Shown: positions 1 to 8,231, numbered from the stretch's first letter. The stretch: 64,000 bases of DNA from Bacillus manliponensis (GCF_000712595.1 NZ_JOTN01000010.1:1-64000); one strand, 5' to 3'. Program-made: numbers and translations. Notes: generated by a model not told the origin, from the sequence alone.

Positions 1-26
1 AAAAGCCAATCAAAAGATTGGCTTTT
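1..26 (-). terminator. Displaced native rpsD terminator
   Basis: A perfect 11-bp stem (GCCAATC core with A/T flanks) around a 4-nt loop reads as a rho-independent terminator on the minus strand. Joined across the 19-bp repeat it would lie directly after the rpsD stop codon, so it is inferred to be the original rpsD terminator, now 14 kb away because of the island. Confidence 0.75.
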
Positions 27-29
27 CTC

Positions 30-48
30 ATTAACGAGAGTAGAACTC
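30..48. repeat. Left attachment core (19-bp direct repeat)
   Basis: ATTAACGAGAGTAGAACTC is identical to 14221-14239, the end of rpsD. Flanking bases differ on both sides, so the identity is exactly 19 bp. It is the integrase crossover core on the side of the integrase gene. Confidence 0.85.
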
Positions 49-94
49 CTTAGTATTAAAAACCCTTTTATTATAAAGGTTCTCAAGCATGATT

Positions 95-1273
95 TTAAAA
101 ATCTCCCCCAAAAGTTCCCCCAGCTGCAAGTAAACTTGTACTAAATGCAGCTACGGATTCCTCCTCTAATTCTTTAAATGAATGACCGTATATATCAAAA
201 ATCATTTGTGGGGTATTGCCTAAACGATCAGCAATAACTTTTACAGGTATCCGCTGGCTAATTAATAATGTTGCATGTGTATGTCTTAAACCATGCGGGG
301 TGATTTTTTTCAAAGTTGTATGTTTTAAGATGCGTTGAAAACTATACATCAAAGGGTTATCTGTTATAGGTGTCCCGGATTGGTAAGATATGAAAATAAA
401 ATCATCATCTTGTAAATGAAGACCGAAAGAGAGCTTTGTTTTTTTACACCATGTTTTATATGCCCTCAATTGATTAATAAGAGTATCATCAATTAAAATC
501 GTACGGAAGCTATTTTTAGTTTTTGGTGTGCGTGTTCCCTTATTATCACGAGTACGCTCTACAGTTAGAGTTTTTTCTTCAAAATTAATATTTTCCCACT
601 GTAAACCTAGTGCCTCACCTTTTCTTAATCCTGTGAACGCAAGTAACAAAATTATGCTGTAGTTTGTGATGTTTTCATACTTTTTAGCAGCTACTATGAA
701 TTCATTTAACTCTTCAGCTGTGAAGAAGTTTTCTACTGTTTTTTCTTCATTTGGTATTGTGATTTTATTAAATCTATTACGAGGGATAAGTTCATCATCC
801 ACAGCTGCATTGATTGCAATTTTAAATAACCTGTGGAAAAGTTGGACGGTACTGGGTTTATATTTCTTTAGTAGTTCATTAATATAAACACGTTTATAAG
901 TTGATTTATCTAATTCACCTAATTTATATTTACCAAGCAATGGTTTCATTTGATACTTAATAGCATTTTCCCGTTGGGAACGTGAAGAAATTTTCCATTC
1001 ATTTTTATGGGTTTCATACCATATATCTAACCACTCTGAAATAGTTAAATTAGAATTCTTCACTTGTTTAACTTCACCGTTTAAGATACTGGTTTTAACT
1101 TCAAGTAACCCTCGATAAGCTTCACTTTCAGATTTGTATCCTTGTTTATATTTTTCTCGCCTTTTCCCTAACGAATCATAGTATCTATGCCTAAAACACC
1201 ACAGTTTTACACCTTTGGTATTGAAATAATAGTATAGTTCAGGATCCTTTTTTGTTTTATATAGTTTCATCAT
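95..1273 (-). CDS. int: Tyrosine recombinase / phage integrase
   Basis: A site-specific recombinase that would insert and excise the island at rpsD. The 392-aa length is typical of Firmicute phage and ICE integrases. The N-terminal ~60 residues look like an AP2-like arm-binding domain, followed by a SAM-like core-binding domain (about 75-170) and the catalytic domain (about 185-375). Visible catalytic residues are Arg in TGLRKGEALGL, the HGLRHTHATLL box, and the Tyr in DIYGHS. The third box reads RLGN rather than RLGH, which is common in this group. AAGGGAAG precedes two adjacent ATG codons (1273 or 1270). The stop codon lies 46 bp from the attachment core. Confidence 0.95.
   Translation of the reverse strand: MMKLYKTKKDPELYYYFNTKGVKLWCFRHRYYDSLGKRREKYKQGYKSESEAYRGLLEVKTSILNGEVKQVKNSNLTISEWLDIWYETHKNEWKISSRSQRENAIKYQMKPLLGKYKLGELDKSTYKRVYINELLKKYKPSTVQLFHRLFKIAINAAVDDELIPRNRFNKITIPNEEKTVENFFTAEELNEFIVAAKKYENITNYSIILLLAFTGLRKGEALGLQWENINFEEKTLTVERTRDNKGTRTPKTKNSFRTILIDDTLINQLRAYKTWCKKTKLSFGLHLQDDDFIFISYQSGTPITDNPLMYSFQRILKHTTLKKITPHGLRHTHATLLISQRIPVKVIADRLGNTPQMIFDIYGHSFKELEEESVAAFSTSLLAAGGTFGGDF
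103..123. repeat. Candidate integrase arm-type sites, left
   Basis: Two copies of YTCCCCCA start at 103 and 115, 12 bp apart, inside the integrase 3' end. A similar same-orientation pair lies at 14086-14105 near the right core. This layout is what arm-binding integrases use, but binding is inferred only. Confidence 0.4.
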
Positions 1274-1289
1274 GTATCTTCCCTTTCAT

Positions 1290-1316
1290 GCGTGGGCAAA
1301 CGCTATTGGGGATAGA
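1290..1316 (+). repeat. 27-bp inverted repeat, left copy
   Basis: These 27 bases, starting GCGTGGGCAAACG and ending GGGGATAGA, are the exact reverse complement of 14043-14069. This copy lies just upstream of the integrase start. A shorter 13-bp copy is at 2646-2658. Possible roles are a regulatory operator, an arm site or an end-recognition site; none is proven. Confidence 0.8.
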
Positions 1317-1361
1317 TCCTCTATGTTTGGCAACACCTTCTTAAACATGTAGTTAACTATG

Positions 1362-1919
1362 TTATTTCATCTCAGCATCAAATCTATCTGATCCCCACTC
1401 AAAAAAGAAGTCACTCAAATTAGATCTAAAATATTCCTCAACGTAGTGAGGTAATTTTAATTTATCAAAATGTGATTGAAGCGAATCCGGAATAATAGTT
1501 GCATCAGAAAATTTTCGTACGCGTTTGTTTGCACTTAATAAAACATTCAGCGACACAAAGAAGTCGAAACTCCCATGTTGTCCGTCATAGGTTACGTCGC
1601 ACAATATATGCATATTTATATTTACCTTTTGTTTATAAATATCTTTTTCATCTATTTGTGTAAACTCCAATTTAGTATCAATTTCTGGATTCAATTCGGT
1701 AAATTTTAATGAAATATTAACATATGTAAAGATATCTCCAGGTTGACAATTTAGTAACGTACATAGTTGAACCATTGTATCAAATTGAACTCCAGCACTG
1801 TTATTGTTATATAAATTTGAGATTGTGGTTCTTGATAATGTAGTCTGTTCTTTTACTTTTTGTATATTTAATCCCTTTTCGGCCATTAAAACTCTCAAAT
1901 TACTATGGATAAACCCCAT
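1362..1919 (-). CDS. XRE-family repressor (CI/Stl-like)
   Basis: Probable master repressor of the island. Residues 8-65 form a Cro/C1-type helix-turn-helix (LNIQKVKEQTTLSRTTISNL, then FDTMVQLCTLLNCQPGDIF). The remaining ~120 residues match no family I recognise and may sense an inducer or multimerise. It is transcribed away from the replication genes, with the operator-rich gap 1920-2102 between them, the usual arrangement for phage and satellite switches. In satellites such repressors can be relieved by helper-phage proteins; whether that occurs here is unknown. Confidence 0.8.
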   Translation of the reverse strand: MGFIHSNLRVLMAEKGLNIQKVKEQTTLSRTTISNLYNNNSAGVQFDTMVQLCTLLNCQPGDIFTYVNISLKFTELNPEIDTKLEFTQIDEKDIYKQKVNINMHILCDVTYDGQHGSFDFFVSLNVLLSANKRVRKFSDATIIPDSLQSHFDKLKLPHYVEEYFRSNLSDFFFEWGSDRFDAEMK

Positions 1920-1967
1920 TTTCTACACCTTCCAATTCTTAATTATTAATTTTATGATAGCACAACT

Positions 1968-2072
1968 AATCAAAATAACCAATAATCTAATCAAAATGAC
2001 TTGACAATCAATTAAAATCGAATTATGATTGGTTCGTAAGTTGATTTAACCAATAAGCTGGTTATTTTGATT
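1968..2072. promoter_or_regulatory. Operator region of the island's genetic switch
   Basis: AATCAAAATAACCA at 1968-1981 is the perfect inverted partner of TGGTTATTTTGATT at 2059-2072. Related half-sites occur between them (AATCAAAATGAC near 1989, TGATTGGTT near 2026, TGATTTAACCA near 2042). The cluster surrounds the rightward promoter, as expected for repressor and Cro binding sites. Confidence 0.6.
2001..2029 (+). promoter_or_regulatory. Rightward sigma-A promoter of the island
   Basis: TTGACA at 2001-2006 and TATGAT at 2024-2029 are separated by 17 bp, a near-consensus sigma-A promoter driving the gene at 2103 and those downstream. It is embedded in the operator repeats, so it is probably repressor controlled. 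Confidence 0.75.
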
Positions 2073-2102
2073 TATTTATTGTTCATCAAGGGGGTGTTGG
2101 TA

Positions 2103-2309
2103 ATGATTATTCTGAAGTCAAAAGAAGGGTTGAAAATGAAAATAATTAAAAAAGGATTTTCAAAACGTTCTTTTGCAAGAAAAAATAATATTGCAGAATC
2201 TACTTTTATTCAAATCTCAAATGGAAAACAATCTCCGAGACCATTAACAGCAAAAAAAATATGTGAAGGATTAGAAGTTGATTTTGATGATATTTTTACC
2301 GTTCAGTAA
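2103..2309 (+). CDS. Small Cro-like HTH protein
   Basis: A 68-aa protein with an XRE/Cro-type fold: FSKRSFARKNNIAESTFIQISNG is the helix-turn-helix and the end GLEVDFDDIFTVQ is typical of short phage Cro or antirepressor proteins. An in-frame codon at 2067 would lengthen it, but AAGGGGGTG at 2088-2096 fits the ATG at 2103. It is the first gene of the rightward operon, opposite the repressor, and probably competes for the same operators. Confidence 0.7.
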   Translation: MIILKSKEGLKMKIIKKGFSKRSFARKNNIAESTFIQISNGKQSPRPLTAKKICEGLEVDFDDIFTVQ

Positions 2310-2348
2310 GAAAGTATTTCTAAGTATAAAAGATGAGGTGAAAGAAAT

Positions 2349-2621
2349 ATGTCTTTAGCCACAGTTGATATTTCACTCAATCAAAATGAAATTCGTAAGT
2401 ATATTTATGAACAAATTAATCAAGAGTTACGTCAGTCTTTAGTTTTCTGGGACATTAATCGAATGAGCGAAATGACATGTCTTTCAAAATCTTTTTTGGA
2501 GAATGAATTTCTAAATGATCCAAGGATGAAGTTATTGGAAAGACGTAAAGAAAAAGGCAAGCGGATCTGGCCATTTAACGAAAGTGTAAAAGTCTTACAA
2601 GAAATAATGGATGAATGGTGA
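2349..2621 (+). CDS. DUF771-like helix-turn-helix protein, first copy
   Basis: A 90-aa phage-type protein. LVFWDINRMSEMTCLSKSFLENEF followed by basic residues and a WPFNESVKVL ending resembles DUF771/excisionase-like winged-helix proteins. It is a distant paralogue of the protein at 13728-13988, sharing the FWD-(x)4-E/R-x-T-(x)2-S layout. AGATGAGGTG supports the ATG at 2349. It could be a regulator or recombination directionality factor; the sequence does not decide. Confidence 0.6.
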   Translation: MSLATVDISLNQNEIRKYIYEQINQELRQSLVFWDINRMSEMTCLSKSFLENEFLNDPRMKLLERRKEKGKRIWPFNESVKVLQEIMDEW

Positions 2622-2645
2622 TAATCTAGCAATCTAAAAAAATAG

Positions 2646-2658
2646 GCGTGGGCAAACG
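2646..2658 (+). repeat. 13-bp partial copy of the island inverted repeat
   Basis: GCGTGGGCAAACG is identical to the first 13 bases of the 27-bp repeat at 1290-1316. It lies between two early genes, which suggests that these 13 bases are the recognised core. Confidence 0.6.
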
Positions 2659-2780
2659 TAGATTAGTATTTTGTATTAGTCAGATGGTCTAGTTGCAGAC
2701 CGAAAATAAATGCAATGTTGGAAATGATAGCTTGTAAGACGGTGGCAACGTCAATAAGAGAAAAAGTGAGGTGGATGTAT

Positions 2781-2930
2781 ATGAGTAAAGTTTTATCTGC
2801 AAGCAGGCTAATGACAGCGGCTCAAGTTAAAGAAGAATGTAAAAGGATGCGTAACAATCCAACATTATTACTAGTTGTTGAAGCAAGAGCAAAGTCAAAG
2901 TTAAAGGAACTGAATGTAATAGTAAATTAA
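2781..2930 (+). CDS. Small hypothetical island protein
   Basis: A 49-aa basic, helical protein (SKVLSASRLMTAAQVKEECK). An in-frame ATG at 2715 exists, but GTGAGGTGG at 2766-2774 fits ATG 2781 with a 6-nt spacer. It sits in the early operon, 17 nt before the next gene. No function is recognised. Confidence 0.5.
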   Translation: MSKVLSASRLMTAAQVKEECKRMRNNPTLLLVVEARAKSKLKELNVIVN

Positions 2931-2947
2931 ATAAGGAGCGTGTAGAT

Positions 2948-3253
2948 ATGAAAACATTAAGAGAACTTGCTTATGAACTTGATGATGAGGTAAGTAAAAT
3001 CGGTGCAAAAGTATCCACTTTAGAGGATGTAGAAACTCTTTTATGTTATTTGGTCGAAAGTATGGATGAAGCAGTTCGTAAAGAAGAAGAAATGCTCTAT
3101 TATCGGGAGCATCACACACAACTGAGAGTTTACTGGAATCTTATCAACTACATGATTAGTGATCTTAGCAAAGAATATGAGAAAGCTAGTGACATTAAAG
3201 ATGAATTGTTTAAACAAGTAGTGAAAAATGGCGTGCATGAAAAATCGGCATAA
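2948..3253 (+). CDS. Hypothetical island protein
   Basis: A 101-aa, highly charged and probably fully helical protein with a clear AAGGAGCG ribosome site before ATG 2948. No known domain is recognised. It is the last small gene before the primase, so a role in replication or its regulation is possible but unsupported. Confidence 0.6.
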   Translation: MKTLRELAYELDDEVSKIGAKVSTLEDVETLLCYLVESMDEAVRKEEEMLYYREHHTQLRVYWNLINYMISDLSKEYEKASDIKDELFKQVVKNGVHEKSA

Positions 3254-3257
3254 AAAA

Positions 3258-3287
3258 AGATATATGAATTAGCGGTTCATATATCTC
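3258..3287. terminator. Hairpin before the primase gene
   Basis: AGATATATGAA pairs with TTCATATATCT across a 7-nt loop. A-tract/T-tract flanks suit termination mainly on the minus strand, so it may be a bidirectional attenuator rather than a terminator of the early operon. Confidence 0.4.
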
Positions 3288-3353
3288 ACACAGTATCTAT
3301 TAACTATTTATATTTTAACATTAAGTTGTGTTGACATCAAGGAGGTGACGCAT

Positions 3354-5906
3354 ATGTCAAACCAATTTACAAATATACCAACAGAGTTGAAAAACTGTTC
3401 TCAATGGGTGCTTTGGCGTAAAGAGAAACGAGATGGTAAACCAACAAAGGTTCCATACCAAGTCAACAACGAAATGGCGAAGGCAAATAATCGTAACACT
3501 TGGTCTAATTTTAAAACGGTTGTGGAAAAGTATAAGCAAGGTGGATACGACGGCATTGGATTTGTTTTTAGTAAACAAGATGATTACATTGGAATTGACT
3601 TGGATAAATGCGTTGTAGACGGAGATTTATCTGAATTAGCCCAGGAAATTATGAATATTGTTCCAAGTTACACAGAATACTCTCCAAGTGGTGAAGGCAT
3701 TCACATCATTGCAAAAGGAAAATTACCATTAAGGGGTCCAGGTACAGGGAAGAAAAATCCTAATCTTGGTCTTGAGATATATCGGCATGGTCGTTATTTT
3801 ACCTTTACTGGAAACAGCGTTAATAATCATCCCGTGGAAGAATCAACTGAAAAATTAAAAGTTATATTTCAAAAATATATAGAAAAGAAGGAAGCGCCTG
3901 TAGCATCAAAAACACCTTATGTTTCAAACGAAAGTAACATAAGCAATCTCTCTAATTCAGAACTATGGGAGAGAATGTTTAATAGTAAGAATGGTGGAGC
4001 TATTAAGGATTTATTTTGTGGAATGCTTATAAATGGTGATCATTCTTCCACAGATATGGCCCTAGCCAATCACTTAGCATTCTGGACGGATAAGGATGCT
4101 GCAAAGATGGATTCTATGTTTAGAGAATCTGCATTAGTGCGTGATAAGTGGGATAAGCAGCACTCAAGTGATGGATTCACGTATGGAGAAATGACCATTG
4201 AGAGAGCTATTTCTAGTACCCACAATTCCATTTCTAATTACGATGCTGATAAGAATAAAGAAGGTGGGAAAGAGATTCTCCCATCACCGTATAAAAGCAT
4301 AAACGGAGCTTTATATAAGGTGGAAATCAAAGTTAAAAAGGATGAAATAGAGGAACAAAATATCTCTGTTGCTCGTCATGTTCCTTATTTAAAACGAGAG
4401 CTTTGTAATATTGAAAAGCCTCAAGTTTATTATGAATTAACTTGGAATAACAGAGGAAAAAACGTTACTGAATTAGTAACAGCTGGATCATTAGCAACTA
4501 AGAGGGAAATGATGCCATTAGCTGAAAAATCTTTCCCAGTTAATGATAACAACGTTAAGCAATTAATCGATTACTTTGACAAAGTCCTTGCATCAAATGA
4601 GATAGAAACTGGTTGGATGGTAGAACGTCTAGGGCATATAAAAAATGACTGTATTCATCCATTGATTGAAAAAGGGTACGATATTCTCCCAGCAGATCTA
4701 GGAGATCGTCAATTACTCGAAGCTTTCCAATCAAAAGGGACAGTTCAAGGGTGGATAGATGGAGTATTTAATAGAATAAAAAGTCATCCAAGAGCGTTAT
4801 TCTTTGTTTTATCCTCATTTGCTAGTATTTTTCTTCATGATTTGAAGATAGATCCATTCATTGTGGAACTAGCGGGTTCGACCTCGACTGGTAAAACAAC
4901 AGCAATGAAGGTAGCGGCCAGTGTTTGGGGAACGAATCAACTTATTAATGAGTTCAATTCTACAAAAACAAGCGTTGAACGTAAATCTGCCTTCCTAAAT
5001 AGTTTTCCGTTATATCTAGACGATAGTAGGAAAGCAGATGAGAGATTACTTCAATCTTTTGTTTATCATTTCAGTGGAGGAAGATCTAAAGGACGAGGGA
5101 CTTTAAATGGTTCACAGCTTGAGTATACATGGAAGAATATCTGTCTGGCAACGGGGGAGATAAGTTTAAATGACTACTCTGCTAAAGCTGGTGGTGTGGC
5201 TGCAAGGATTATTAGCTTAACTGATTCCCCTTTCATTGAAGTAGGTCATTCGTTTTTCGAGGATTTATATAAATCTATGGAAAATAACTATGGATTAGTG
5301 GGAGTAGAGTTTTTTAAGCAATATCAAGAGAATAAGGAAAGATGGTTACCGCAATTCTATAAATTTAAAGATTTGTACATGAAAAAATCTCAGGGTAATG
5401 AGGTATTAACTAGATTGGCCTTGTATTATTCAGTAGTTCATTTTACTGGGAGTATAGTTAAAGAAATATTTAATTTAGATCTTGACCTTAATAAGATTTA
5501 TTCATTATTTGACGAAATGGCAGATAATAACAAGGCTATTGATAAACCAAAACAGTTTTTAGAAGAAATATTAAATGATTTGGACAGTAATAGACAAACA
5601 ATTTTTTATGATAATCATTTTACGCCTAATTCAATACATGCAGTATATAAAAATAAAGCAAACTGCTTATATTTGACTCCGTCGTATTTATCAAAGTTTT
5701 TGGGATCAGAAGAAAAAACAATTCGCAAAGAATGGTTAAAGAGAGGGATAACAATAGCAAGTGGTAATAAAGGAGCACATGTAGATTATAAAGCAATAAA
5801 GCATGAAGGAAAAACATATCGAGTTATACCATTGAATATGGATTTCGTAGATTCACTTGGATTTGATTTCAAGTATATCAGTGAGAATAGGTATAAAGGT
5901 ATTTAA
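3354..5906 (+). CDS. Primase-polymerase / DUF927-type helicase
   Basis: Replication initiator of the island, 850 aa. The N-terminal ~180 residues look like an archaeo-eukaryotic PrimPol domain: IGIDLDKC carries the metal-binding D-x-D, SPSGEGIHII the second motif, and EIYRHGRYFTFTG the third. The C-terminal half is a DUF927-like helicase ATPase with Walker A GSTSTGKTT (about residue 510) and a Walker B-like LYLDDS. GGAGGTGAC at 3341-3349 fits ATG 3354 better than GTG 3345. Such proteins drive autonomous replication of satellites and plasmids. The candidate origin follows it directly. Confidence 0.85.
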   Translation: MSNQFTNIPTELKNCSQWVLWRKEKRDGKPTKVPYQVNNEMAKANNRNTWSNFKTVVEKYKQGGYDGIGFVFSKQDDYIGIDLDKCVVDGDLSELAQEIMNIVPSYTEYSPSGEGIHIIAKGKLPLRGPGTGKKNPNLGLEIYRHGRYFTFTGNSVNNHPVEESTEKLKVIFQKYIEKKEAPVASKTPYVSNESNISNLSNSELWERMFNSKNGGAIKDLFCGMLINGDHSSTDMALANHLAFWTDKDAAKMDSMFRESALVRDKWDKQHSSDGFTYGEMTIERAISSTHNSISNYDADKNKEGGKEILPSPYKSINGALYKVEIKVKKDEIEEQNISVARHVPYLKRELCNIEKPQVYYELTWNNRGKNVTELVTAGSLATKREMMPLAEKSFPVNDNNVKQLIDYFDKVLASNEIETGWMVERLGHIKNDCIHPLIEKGYDILPADLGDRQLLEAFQSKGTVQGWIDGVFNRIKSHPRALFFVLSSFASIFLHDLKIDPFIVELAGSTSTGKTTAMKVAASVWGTNQLINEFNSTKTSVERKSAFLNSFPLYLDDSRKADERLLQSFVYHFSGGRSKGRGTLNGSQLEYTWKNICLATGEISLNDYSAKAGGVAARIISLTDSPFIEVGHSFFEDLYKSMENNYGLVGVEFFKQYQENKERWLPQFYKFKDLYMKKSQGNEVLTRLALYYSVVHFTGSIVKEIFNLDLDLNKIYSLFDEMADNNKAIDKPKQFLEEILNDLDSNRQTIFYDNHFTPNSIHAVYKNKANCLYLTPSYLSKFLGSEEKTIRKEWLKRGITIASGNKGAHVDYKAIKHEGKTYRVIPLNMDFVDSLGFDFKYISENRYKGI

Positions 5907-6220
5907 AGTGAGTCACATGGGGATACAAGTTGTTTTTGTTCTATGTAACCTTATAAAACCAATAACTATAAGGGTTTAATTATTAATAGTTACATAATTA
6001 CATAGTTACAAAGAATTATAGTGTATATATATGTTTTATCTATTAGAGAAATTAATTAATAAATAAAAACACATATATATACTATATTTTCAAATGAACT
6101 TGTGAAACTTTGCAACTGAAAGATGTGCAAACCCTTGGGACAGTAAGTGTTGGTGGGGTTACAGAATATTTATATTGATCGTAACTCTTACGTAACCTTG
6201 AGAGAAATGGAGTTAAGAAA
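5907..6220. other. Candidate replication origin (no gene)
   Basis: A gene-free 314-bp tract with an AT-rich inverted repeat, arms 6017-6037 and 6066-6086 (19 of 21 positions pair). Six GTTAC/GTAAC pentamers flank it (starts 5945, 5989, 6005, 6158, 6181, 6192), well above chance by my rough estimate of under one. Iteron-like repeats and an AT-rich element beside the replicase gene suggest the origin. No experimental support. Confidence 0.5.
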
Positions 6221-6448
6221 ATGACAACTAAAAATAGAAAAGTTCCAATCGTATTAGCAATTGAACGTGATGTAGCAAGAAATCTTAGTACATGGTGTCA
6301 ATACTGTGGGAAGTTTCATCATCACGGAACAGGTGAAGGACACAGGGATGCACATTGTTTTGAGGAAGATAGTCCGTATACTCGTACAGGATATGTTCTA
6401 AAGAAGATGAAGCTGGGTGGTAAAGAGATTATTAGAAAAGGGAAGTAA
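6221..6448 (+). CDS. Small Cys/His-rich phage protein
   Basis: A 75-aa protein with a possible zinc site: WCQYCGKFHHHG, then HRDAHC. Similar short proteins of unknown function are common in Bacillus phages. It follows the candidate origin and precedes the sigma-like gene, so it belongs to the middle or late region. Function is not assigned. Confidence 0.6.
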   Translation: MTTKNRKVPIVLAIERDVARNLSTWCQYCGKFHHHGTGEGHRDAHCFEEDSPYTRTGYVLKKMKLGGKEIIRKGK

Positions 6449-6469
6449 ATCTAAGTAGGTGATATGTAA

Positions 6470-6856
6470 TTGAATTGGTTGAAAGACTATCAGAAATTAG
6501 AACAGGATATTGCTTATTTGGAATACAACCTAGACAAAACAAAAGCTGAATTAAAACGCTGGATCAGTGGCGACTTACAGAATGTTCGTCTAACTGCTGA
6601 GTCAGATGGCGCAAAAGTAGAAGTGTATATTGAAGCAATTGAATATGAACTGGCTCATAAGCTGAATGATATGTACAAACTGAAAAAGTTAGTGAGTACA
6701 TTCAAAGGATTAGAAAATAGAATACTTAAGCTGAAATATATTGATGGTATGACGTTAGAACGGGTAGCAGAGGAGTTGAATTATAGTACAGGCTATATTA
6801 ACAAGAAACATGCTGAGATTATGAGGAGGTTTAAGTTTACTGAAGAGGAGGGATAG
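6470..6856 (+). CDS. Sigma-region-4-like late transcription regulator
   Basis: A 128-aa protein with an N-terminal coiled coil and a C-terminal helix-turn-helix, YIDGMTLERVAEELNYSTGY, resembling sigma-70 region 4 and the ArpU/RinA/DUF1492 group of phage late-gene activators. The start is TTG 6470 with AGGTGA upstream. Its place just before the structural-type genes fits control of late transcription or packaging functions. Confidence 0.65.
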   Translation: MNWLKDYQKLEQDIAYLEYNLDKTKAELKRWISGDLQNVRLTAESDGAKVEVYIEAIEYELAHKLNDMYKLKKLVSTFKGLENRILKLKYIDGMTLERVAEELNYSTGYINKKHAEIMRRFKFTEEEG

Positions 6857-6862
6857 AGAACT

Positions 6863-7156
6863 GTGGAGGCTATTGAGAGAAAGAGAAACATAGATTTGTT
6901 TGGTCGTGTAGAAAAGATTTTATTTAAGGATCACAATGTAATTCTGTTCTCATTCATTGATGATATACATGGAGAATTAATTTGTACAGCAAGAAAGAAC
7001 GAATGTATTCTTTATTATCAAATTGAAACGGATAAACGATACCATTTAGAAGTTAAATTGAAGGGATTTATTAAGGAAACAGAATGTGGTGAGAGGTTCT
7101 TAAACAACGGTTTATACGTTAAAAAGGTTTACGTTGAAATAAGTCATTCAGCATAG
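6863..7156 (+). CDS. Hypothetical island protein
   Basis: A 97-aa protein starting at GTG 6863 with GAGGAGGG upstream, nearly touching the previous gene. The alternating hydrophobic pattern suggests a beta-rich fold (VILFSFIDDIHGELICTA), possibly OB-like. No family is recognised. Confidence 0.55.
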   Translation: MEAIERKRNIDLFGRVEKILFKDHNVILFSFIDDIHGELICTARKNECILYYQIETDKRYHLEVKLKGFIKETECGERFLNNGLYVKKVYVEISHSA

Positions 7157-7252
7157 CCCCCCTATCAAAAATAAAAATTTTTTGGTTTTCGTAAGACCGT
7201 ATCCCCCCACGATTCCTTTCGCTGGACGACATTTTTAAAAAATAAAGGGGGG
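7157..7252. other. Candidate cos/packaging segment
   Basis: C-runs at 7157-7162 and 7203-7208 and a G-run at 7247-7252 enclose an AT-rich stretch and a GC-richer GATTCCTTTCGCTGGACGAC segment. Comparable C-run/AT-rich segments lie upstream of the small terminase gene in many cos phages. With no terminase in the island, it could be the site a helper-phage terminase recognises. This is inference. Confidence 0.35.
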
Positions 7253-7258
7253 TGTTTG

Positions 7259-7309
7259 ATGAAAAATGCCAATAGAGATATTAAAAACCTTAATATATCA
7301 ACAATTTAG
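7259..7309 (+). CDS. Possible 16-aa micro-ORF
   Basis: ATG 7259 follows a strong AAAGGGGGG ribosome site and opens a 16-codon frame. It may be a leader peptide or chance; the ribosome site is the only support. Confidence 0.2.
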   Translation: MKNANRDIKNLNISTI

Positions 7310-7433
7310 AGCGTGAAATCTTCAGTTTTTAAGGTGAAAAATAGGGTGTTTGTATGGGATTAATACGTGGGAAAGTGGGGATGTTTTATCTTTTATTTGT
7401 CGATAATTGTCGAAATTAAAGGGGGTGAGGCAA

Positions 7434-7565
7434 ATGACTAGACGTTATGAAACTGCATCTATGATTGGTAGAGAAGAAAGGGCCAAAGCAGAACTTGGAA
7501 AAGAAGTACAACTAAGAATGAAGCTTCTTAAGCAGATAAAGGATACTTTGAAAAAAATTAAGTAA
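7434..7565 (+). CDS. Small charged hypothetical protein
   Basis: A 43-aa frame with a strong GGGGGTGAGG ribosome site before ATG 7434. It is lysine-rich and helical (GREERAKAELGKEVQL). It lies 39 nt before the coiled-coil gene and probably belongs to the same operon. Function unknown. Confidence 0.5.
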   Translation: MTRRYETASMIGREERAKAELGKEVQLRMKLLKQIKDTLKKIK

Positions 7566-7604
7566 TTTGCAATGAAACTATAAAAAAGAAAAGGAGATAT
7601 ATAA

Positions 7605-8231
7605 ATGAAATATGAAGAAATGATTAAAAAAGCGAATTTGTACAATGAAATGTTAGAGGTATTAGCTAGACCGTCACAATTAATTGCGGAAAGTCAGAAA
7701 AAAATTGATTCTTTAAAAAAAGAAATTGAAGAACTTGAATCAGGTGATGCACAACAAGTGTTAAACAAGTTGAATCCTAAGAAATTCTTCTTTAAAAAAT
7801 CAGAGTCAGTTGATGTCGGTGAACTCATTTTAAAAAAGGAAATTGAAATACGTAAAGAGGAAAAAACAATTGAGAAATTACAAGATACAAAATTAACCGA
7901 AATTGTGGATCTTGACGGTGTCGTAGATGAAGCACAAAAGATTTTGGATAAAAAGTATAAGAGTGTGGAGGAGTTAAAATCTCAAGCGTTAAAAGCTAGG
8001 GAAGAATATCATAAGTTAGTAGATGAATATGAAAAAGAACATGATGAATATAGAAAGTTTGGTGAGACTGTTCAGTCTAAGGTCTATTCAGTTAGGAAAG
8101 CAGATTATGTTCCTCAATATAGAGGGGATAATGGTTATGTAGTACATGGAAAACGATTGGATGTTCATTTAGTTGATAGTGAACTTATGCGTGAGCGTAG
8201 ACAAAGCGCTAATAATAGAATAACGTATTAA
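7605..8231 (+). CDS. Coiled-coil protein of the morphogenesis module
   Basis: A 208-aa protein with strong heptad-rich, Lys/Glu-rich helices over residues ~20-165 and a basic C-terminal tail. A good AAAGGAGATAT ribosome site precedes ATG 7605. It is directly upstream of the prohead protease gene, where phages may carry scaffold-related genes, so a role in capsid assembly or size redirection is conceivable. It matches no scaffold family I know. Confidence 0.6.
   Translation: MKYEEMIKKANLYNEMLEVLARPSQLIAESQKKIDSLKKEIEELESGDAQQVLNKLNPKKFFFKKSESVDVGELILKKEIEIRKEEKTIEKLQDTKLTEIVDLDGVVDEAQKILDKKYKSVEELKSQALKAREEYHKLVDEYEKEHDEYRKFGETVQSKVYSVRKADYVPQYRGDNGYVVHGKRLDVHLVDSELMRERRQSANNRITY

Noticed and set aside
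6122-6141. GTGCAAACCCTTGGGA as a further copy of the 27-bp island repeat
   Set aside because: Similarity needs gaps and several mismatches, so it is not counted.
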